A DNA stretch of 64,000 bases from Variovorax sp. dw_308. Its GTDB lineage: Bacteria; Pseudomonadota; Gammaproteobacteria; Burkholderiales; Burkholderiaceae_C. The notes beneath the pieces were generated by a model. It worked only from the letters and a program-made list of their open reading frames with translations, made no database searches and was not told the DNA's origin. Each line of letters begins with the position of its first letter. The stretch's first letter is position 1. Below, one piece after another: positions 58,766 through 64,000 of this stretch. Where the stretch lies: NCBI RefSeq assembly GCF_019207085.1, contig NZ_JAATOM010000010.1, positions 159,444-223,443 on the forward strand, given 5' to 3'. The translations under genes and the position numbers were made by a program.

Positions 58766-61700
58766 TCAGGCAACCCGCAGCACGCCATCCAGCGGCAGCG
58801 CGTGCCAGTCGATCCACTCGCCGACCCGGACTGAATGCGTGTCCGCGTCGCCCCCGTCGACTTCTCCCCGGCGCACCCGCAGCGTACGCCCATCGAGCCG
58901 CAGCGTGATCTCGAACCCGGGCCAGTGCGCCGGCACGCGTGGCGTCATGCGCAATGTCGGGCCACGCAGTTCGAGCCCCAGCAGCGTCTCGACCGCCGCG
59001 CGATGCATCCAGGCCGCGGAGCCGGTGTACCAGCTCCAGCCGCCGCGCCCGACATAGGGTGGGGCGCCATAGGTATCCCCGGCCATCACATACGGCTCGA
59101 TCTCATAGACCGGACCGCGCTGCGGATGCCGTGCCCGGTGCGCGGGGCTCAGGCCCTCGAAGCTGCGCCACGCAGCCTCATGGTCGCCCTGCAGCGCCTG
59201 CGCCATCAAGGCCCACACGGCGCCGTGCGAATACTGCCCGCCGTTCTCGCGCACGCCCGGTGGATAGGCCTGGATGTAGCCGGGGCTGTTGGCCGAGTGT
59301 TCGAACGGTGGCGTCAACAGGCGCAGCAGCCCGGCCTGCTCGTCGCCAAGTTGCTGCCTCAGCGCCGCCATGGCCTTGTCGGTGAAGGCAGGGGTCGACG
59401 CGCCCGACAACACCGACCACGCCTGCGCGATCAGGTCGATGCGGCATTCGGTGTTGGCCGACGAGCCGAGCGGCGCGCCATTGTCGAAGAAGGCGCGCCG
59501 GAACCATGCGCCATCCCAGCCCGCATCGTGCAGCGCGCCGATCCAGCCATCGCGCGCAGCCCGCCACCTGGACGCCCGCTCGTGTTCCCCGCGCGCATCC
59601 GCCAGCGGCGCATAGCGCTCGACCACCGCGCACAGGAACCAGGCCAGCCACACCGATTCGCCCTTGCCTTCGCTGCCCACGCGGTTCATGCCGTCGTTCC
59701 AGTCGCCGGTGCCCATCAGCGGCAGGCCGTGCGCGCCTTTCGTGAGGCTGTGGTCGATGGCGCGTGCGCCGTGCTCGTAGACCGTGGCCACCTGGTCGCT
59801 GGTCTGCGGCACGTAGTACGCGTCTTCGGCACCCGGTGGAATCTGCGGGCCCTCGATGAAGGACACCGGCTGGTCGAGCAGGCTGGCATCGGCCGTGACC
59901 TCGACATAGTGCGCGCATGCAAAGGGCAGCCACAGCAGGTCGTCGGAAAAATGCGTTCGCACGCCGGCGCCGCCCGGCATGTGCCACCAGTGCTGCACGT
60001 CGCCCTCGGGCCACTGGCGTGCGGCGTTGACGAAGATCTGGTTGCGCAGGCGCGCGGGGTCGATGGCGGCGAAGGCCATCGCGTCCTGCAGTTGATCGCG
60101 AAAGCCGAAGGCGCCGCCGGCCTGGTAGAAGCCGGCGCGCGACCACAGCCGGCAGGCGAGCGTCTGGTAGAGCAGCCAGCGGTTGACCAGCACATCGAAC
60201 AGCGGATCGGGAGTGCGCACCTGCACGCGGCCCAGCAGTTCGTCCCAGAAGCCTCGCGCCTGCGCCAGGGCCGCAGGCACGTCGCGTTGCTGCCATCGGG
60301 TGGCCAGCTGTGCCGCGGCCGCCGCATCGGCTGCGTAGCCCAGCGCGAAGGCAAAGCGCATCGTCTGTCCCGGCGCGAGCGTGAAGTCGCCAGCGATGGC
60401 CGCGCAGGCATCGAGCCCGCTGCCTGCGCGTCGCCCCAATGCGCTGGGGATCTCGACGCCGCCACGGCGGAAGAACTCGTTGCGGTCGCAAGTCCAGTGC
60501 GTCGCCGCCTGCAGCCCCGCAAGCATCAGGAATGCCGTGCCGCCGCCCATGCCGGTGCTCGATTCGCGTTGCTGGCCGAACACGGCGGGCAGGTCGTCGG
60601 GCTTCCAGCAATGCACCGTGCGCCGCGCGCCGCGCGCCGGGCCCAATTGCCATTCGGCCATCGCCAGCGCCCGCAGGTTGCGCGGCGTGGCGCCTTCGTG
60701 CCGGACCTCCACCTGCACCAGCTTCACGCTGTCGTCGCGGTCGGCGAAGAAGGTGGTCGCCAACACCAGCCCACCGTGCGTGCACTCGAACACGGTGTAG
60801 CCCTGTCCGTGCCGCACGCGATGCACCGCGTCGCTGCCCGGGCCGCGACCCGCGGGGGTGAGCGGCAGCAATTCGCGCGAGTCGAGGTCCTGCAACAGGT
60901 AGTGCTCGAACGCGGGGTCCTGCACCGGATCGTTCGACCAGGGCGTGAGCTGTTGCATCTGGCTGTTGACGGCCCAGGTGTAGCCTGCGCCCGCCTCCGA
61001 GATCTGGAAGCCGAACCCGGCATTGGCGATCACGTTGATCCAGGGCCGTTCGGGCCGGTGCGTCGCGTCGACATCGAAGCGGAATTCGCCGCTGGCCGCG
61101 TCGAAGTCGCCGACGACCGCGTGAGCGGCCCTGTCCGACGTGGCCGCGCTTCTAAGCGGCGCCAGCAGCGGCACGCTGGTTGTCGTAGAGGCCTGGCCCG
61201 GCGATGGCGTGATTGGTGCGGGCTCGCGCAACGCGGCCACCTGTAGTTCCAGGGGCCGCCCATCGGCCGTGAACACCGCCCGCGCCAGGCTCGACAACGC
61301 CGCTTTCTCCGCGGGCGTCACCTCCTCGTCGCGCAACAGGTAGAAGCCGGCGGAGTCGTTGCGCGGAAAGCTGTTCTGCGTCTGGTGGCTGATGCGATCG
61401 CGCAGGGCCTCGATCTCGCGCTGCAGCGGCATCTGGTACGAAGCGGCCTCCGCATTGAGCACGACCAGGTCGCAGGCCACCCCGCCAAAGCCCCACCAGG
61501 GCTGGGCGCGCAGCAGCGTGTTGATGAGGCCCATGCCGGTGCCGGAATGAATGTGCACCAGCACGATCGGCTTGTCGCCCGAGATGCCGAAGCGCCACAG
61601 CAGCCGCAGGTCGATGAGGCCGCGATCGCTCATCACCCGCGGCGTGGTGTAGGTCAGGATGGTGGTCAGGTCCTGCAGCGCGAGGTTTTGCGCCGGCCCG

Positions 61701-64000
61701 ATGTCGAGGTCGCGCAGACGCACCTGCGCCAGCGTCGCGGCCATGCGGCTGGCGCGCTCGACGAGCGTGAATTGCAGGTAGCGGTCGATCACGGGGATGA
61801 GCGCGTCGGTGCTGTCGGCCGCTGCCGTCGCGAAGGTCACGCGCGCCGTGGCGCCGGGCCGGATCGACAGGCGCACCCGCAGGCAGGCGATCGGGTCGAG
61901 TCCGTTGATCGGTGCGCCGTCGGGCGTCATCGGCTGCGGGTCCAGCGCGGGCATCGACAGCCGGCCGTTGCGCCCGATGAAGGCGCGCCGGTCCGCCATG
62001 CATTCCACCGAGAGCATGTGCGCATCGACCGCCGCGACGAAATGCGCCGCGGCCACCACCGGATCGCCCTGCAGCCGCGGCTTGCGCGTCATGAGCAGCG
62101 CCCGCCAGGTCGGCTCCCAGCGCGTCTCGACGAAGAGGTTGGCGAAGGCGGGATGGGCCTCGTCGGCCTTGGGCAGCGACAGCACGGGTTCGAAGCAGGA
62201 GATCAGCTCCAACTCGCGCGTCTGGTCGCTGGTGTTGTGCAGCGTCACGGTACGCAGCTCGGTGTCGTCCTCGGGGCTGATCAGCACGGTGGTGCGCGCC
62301 TGCAGGCCGGGGCCCTTCGCGTCGAACTGCACCTGGTCGGCGAGGAAGCGGGTGCGGTAGCGCCACTCCGCGCCCGGTGCCGGCAGGGCCGTGAGCGATG
62401 AGAGGCTGCTGTCGCTGTCGCGGACGTAGAAGAAGGTGCCATACCCATCGCGCAGCGGATCGTCGCGCCAGCGGCTGACGTTGAAGGCCTGCCATCGGCT
62501 GACGCCGGCGCCGTTGGCCCGCAACGCGACCGTGTAGCGGCCGTTGGAGAGCAGGTGCGTGGGCTGGAAGCCGGGCACCATCGGATCGACGGTGCGTGGC
62601 TGGAACACCGGCGCGGCATCGCCGTTCGCGGGTTCGGGCGGCGTGCGCGGGTCGGCACTGCCGATGACCTGGCGCGGCGTGCGCTCCTGCAGCAGGGCCG
62701 CGTAGGCCTCGGCCAGCGCGGTTTCGCCAAACCAGCGGCGCGGCGCCTCGCCGCACAGCAGGTTGCACAGCGCCACCAGCGACATGCCCTGGTGGTGCGC
62801 CATGAAGTTGCGCACCACGCTGAAGGCTTGGCCCTCGGCCTGGCGCGAGACGGTGAAGTCGACCGCGTCGCAGAAGCCGAGCTCGCCGCGCGCGCCGAGC
62901 GACTCCAGCCGTCGCAGGTTGAGCACCGCCTCATGCGGGGCCAGTTGCGCGGCCATCAGGCTGGCGTAGGGCGCCACGACCCGGTCGGTGAGCGGCGTGC
63001 GACGCAAGGCCAGCCGGGGCACGCCGAAGGGCGAATACTGGTAGGCGAGCGAATGGTCCCGCGCGTAGTACGCGGACTCCGAGACACCCCACGGCAACTG
63101 CTGCGCCACGCCGAAGGCCTGCTGCTCGCGAATGGCGGCAATGCTGGCCACCTGCAGCAAGCCATCGTCCGGCTCCGGCATCACCAGGCCGGGCATGAGG
63201 TACTCGAACATCGAGCCCGACCACGACTTCAGCCCGGGCCGCACGCCGACGGTGACGTACGGCCGGCCGAGCGCGCTCCAGTTGCGGCGCGGCACATCGC
63301 CCTTGGCAATCGCGATGAAGCTCAACAGCCGCGATTCGGAAGCCAGCAGGTCGTAGTAGCTCGCATCGAGCACGTGCTCGTCGGCGCGCAGGCCGATGTG
63401 GAAGAGGTGGCGCTTGGCGTCGTAGAGGCCGCTGAAGTCCATTGCGCCGGCGAGCGTGTCGCAGCGCCGCGCGAGGGACTCGAGTGCGTCCAGGGCGGCG
63501 CCGCCGTCGCGCGCACGCACCCGGCAGGCCTGCGCCACGGCCATCAGGTGGCCCGCCAGGTTGCCGCTGTCCACGCTCGACACATAGGCCGGCCGCAGCA
63601 CCTCCAGCGAGCGCGTCTCGTACCAGTTGAAGAGGTGGCCGTCATGCTTGGGCAAGCGCTCCACGCTGTCGAGTGTCGCGCCGATGCGCGCGGCCAGCGC
63701 GGCGCTGTCGATCCAGCCGAACTCGCGTGCGCAGCAGGTGGCGAGCAGGTACATGCCGATGTTGGTCGGCGAGGTGCGGTGCGCGACAGTGAATTCCGGC
63801 TCGAGCTGCAGGTTGTCGGGCGGCAGGTGGTTGTCCTCGGCGCCGACCACCTTCTCGAAGAATCGCCAGGTGTCGCGCGCGACGGTGGCGAGGTAGTCGC
63901 GCTCGTCGGCGGGCAACTGCGCTTGCGGCCCTGCCTGCGACGGCGGGCGGCTGCTCCACCAGGCCACCAGCGGCGCGCAGGCCCACACGGCGAACAGCAG
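58766..64000 (-). CDS. ndvB: Cyclic beta-1,2-glucan synthase, C-terminal part (NdvB type, partial)
   Basis: At least 1740 residues of a giant protein whose start lies beyond the right edge; the frame is open to 64000 with a hydrophobic helix at the edge. NdvB proteins polymerise and cyclise beta-1,2-glucans of the periplasm and are about 2800 residues. Visible parts are the glucoamylase-like domain (RTSPTNIGMYLLATCCAREF; VGVRPGLKSWSGSMFEYLMP) and the GH94 phosphorylase-like region, with the acid motif GTGDWNDGMNRVG near 59690-59715 and ENGGQYSHGAVWALMAQAL near 59200. The membrane glycosyltransferase part (GT84) is expected in the missing portion. Confidence 0.9.
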   Translation of the reverse strand: MLFAVWACAPLVAWWSSRPPSQAGPQAQLPADERDYLATVARDTWRFFEKVVGAEDNHLPPDNLQLEPEFTVAHRTSPTNIGMYLLATCCAREFGWIDSAALAARIGATLDSVERLPKHDGHLFNWYETRSLEVLRPAYVSSVDSGNLAGHLMAVAQACRVRARDGGAALDALESLARRCDTLAGAMDFSGLYDAKRHLFHIGLRADEHVLDASYYDLLASESRLLSFIAIAKGDVPRRNWSALGRPYVTVGVRPGLKSWSGSMFEYLMPGLVMPEPDDGLLQVASIAAIREQQAFGVAQQLPWGVSESAYYARDHSLAYQYSPFGVPRLALRRTPLTDRVVAPYASLMAAQLAPHEAVLNLRRLESLGARGELGFCDAVDFTVSRQAEGQAFSVVRNFMAHHQGMSLVALCNLLCGEAPRRWFGETALAEAYAALLQERTPRQVIGSADPRTPPEPANGDAAPVFQPRTVDPMVPGFQPTHLLSNGRYTVALRANGAGVSRWQAFNVSRWRDDPLRDGYGTFFYVRDSDSSLSSLTALPAPGAEWRYRTRFLADQVQFDAKGPGLQARTTVLISPEDDTELRTVTLHNTSDQTRELELISCFEPVLSLPKADEAHPAFANLFVETRWEPTWRALLMTRKPRLQGDPVVAAAHFVAAVDAHMLSVECMADRRAFIGRNGRLSMPALDPQPMTPDGAPINGLDPIACLRVRLSIRPGATARVTFATAAADSTDALIPVIDRYLQFTLVERASRMAATLAQVRLRDLDIGPAQNLALQDLTTILTYTTPRVMSDRGLIDLRLLWRFGISGDKPIVLVHIHSGTGMGLINTLLRAQPWWGFGGVACDLVVLNAEAASYQMPLQREIEALRDRISHQTQNSFPRNDSAGFYLLRDEEVTPAEKAALSSLARAVFTADGRPLELQVAALREPAPITPSPGQASTTTSVPLLAPLRSAATSDRAAHAVVGDFDAASGEFRFDVDATHRPERPWINVIANAGFGFQISEAGAGYTWAVNSQMQQLTPWSNDPVQDPAFEHYLLQDLDSRELLPLTPAGRGPGSDAVHRVRHGQGYTVFECTHGGLVLATTFFADRDDSVKLVQVEVRHEGATPRNLRALAMAEWQLGPARGARRTVHCWKPDDLPAVFGQQRESSTGMGGGTAFLMLAGLQAATHWTCDRNEFFRRGGVEIPSALGRRAGSGLDACAAIAGDFTLAPGQTMRFAFALGYAADAAAAAQLATRWQQRDVPAALAQARGFWDELLGRVQVRTPDPLFDVLVNRWLLYQTLACRLWSRAGFYQAGGAFGFRDQLQDAMAFAAIDPARLRNQIFVNAARQWPEGDVQHWWHMPGGAGVRTHFSDDLLWLPFACAHYVEVTADASLLDQPVSFIEGPQIPPGAEDAYYVPQTSDQVATVYEHGARAIDHSLTKGAHGLPLMGTGDWNDGMNRVGSEGKGESVWLAWFLCAVVERYAPLADARGEHERASRWRAARDGWIGALHDAGWDGAWFRRAFFDNGAPLGSSANTECRIDLIAQAWSVLSGASTPAFTDKAMAALRQQLGDEQAGLLRLLTPPFEHSANSPGYIQAYPPGVRENGGQYSHGAVWALMAQALQGDHEAAWRSFEGLSPAHRARHPQRGPVYEIEPYVMAGDTYGAPPYVGRGGWSWYTGSAAWMHRAAVETLLGLELRGPTLRMTPRVPAHWPGFEITLRLDGRTLRVRRGEVDGGDADTHSVRVGEWIDWHALPLDGVLRVA

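Noticed and set aside
58835..61246. 803-codon open frame antisense to the glucan synthase
   Set aside because: The sense strand carries the GH94 acid motif and the NdvB landmarks; the antisense protein is low-complexity.

Overview
The window looks like chromosomal core sequence of a high-GC betaproteobacterium, most likely Comamonadaceae and close to Variovorax. The reasons are the gene orders prmC-prfA-hemA, ubiE-(Tim44-like)-ubiJ-ubiB, FmdB-DUF502-aspS and rhodanese-grxC-secB-gpsA, the presence of DUF3460, a very GC-rich third codon position, and several families of GC-rich palindromic intergenic repeats known from this group. This assignment is inference from recognised proteins, not a database result. 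I see no rRNA, tRNA, IS element, integrase or CRISPR array.

Layout. 1-3.2 kb (minus): prmC (cut by the window edge), prfA, hemA. 3.3-6.0 kb: a small membrane protein and a large MscS-type channel. 6.1-11.2 kb (minus): a complete ugpBAECQ glycerol-3-phosphate uptake operon with a hairpin terminator after ugpB. 11.4-12.6 kb: serA, followed by about 0.7 kb of non-coding repeat mosaic. 13.3-23.4 kb (plus): a giant FAD/Fe-S dehydrogenase fusion with a palindromic repeat inserted in frame, DUF971, ubiE, a Tim44-like protein, ubiJ, ubiB and a sodium:solute symporter. 23.6-31.2 kb (plus): FmdB, DUF502, aspS, a toxin-antitoxin pair, nudB, an endonuclease-fold protein, folE, a BLUF photoreceptor, an EamA exporter and DUF429. 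31.3-39.0 kb: an envelope/stress cassette (CsbD, BON lipoprotein, ferritin-like protein, YqjK/E/D-like proteins, DUF1328) beside a CHASE3 histidine kinase, a NarL-type regulator, a lone receiver protein and an AsmA-like protein. 39.1-49.3 kb: MoeB/ThiF-like enzyme, CtpA protease, gpmA, rhodanese, grxC, secB, gpsA, a lipoprotein, scpA, DUF3460, a BamE-like lipoprotein, a SulP transporter and a small lipoprotein. 49.3-58.6 kb: metG, DUF1697, NAD-type isocitrate dehydrogenase, YceH, an NTF2-like protein, a secreted PHA depolymerase, two VOC proteins with a divergent TetR regulator, and two poorly known small genes. 58.8 kb to the end (minus): the C-terminal part of a cyclic beta-1,2-glucan synthase (NdvB type).

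How the genes work together. UgpBAEC imports glycerol-3-phosphate and its diesters, UgpQ hydrolyses the diesters, and GpsA makes the same metabolite from glycolysis. FolE and NudB catalyse the first two steps of pterin/folate synthesis and lie in one run with a blue-light sensor. UbiE, UbiJ and UbiB serve ubiquinone synthesis, and the FAD/Fe-S fusion upstream probably feeds the respiratory quinone pool.

Most interesting points: (1) an antitoxin that appears to join a Phd/YefM DNA-binding domain to a CcdA-type neutralising tail, next to CcdB; (2) a kinase, two receivers and a stress cassette that share TTGAAC half-sites in their upstream regions; (3) an 83-bp palindromic repeat read through in frame inside an essential-looking enzyme; (4) a BLUF photoreceptor at the end of a pterin gene run.
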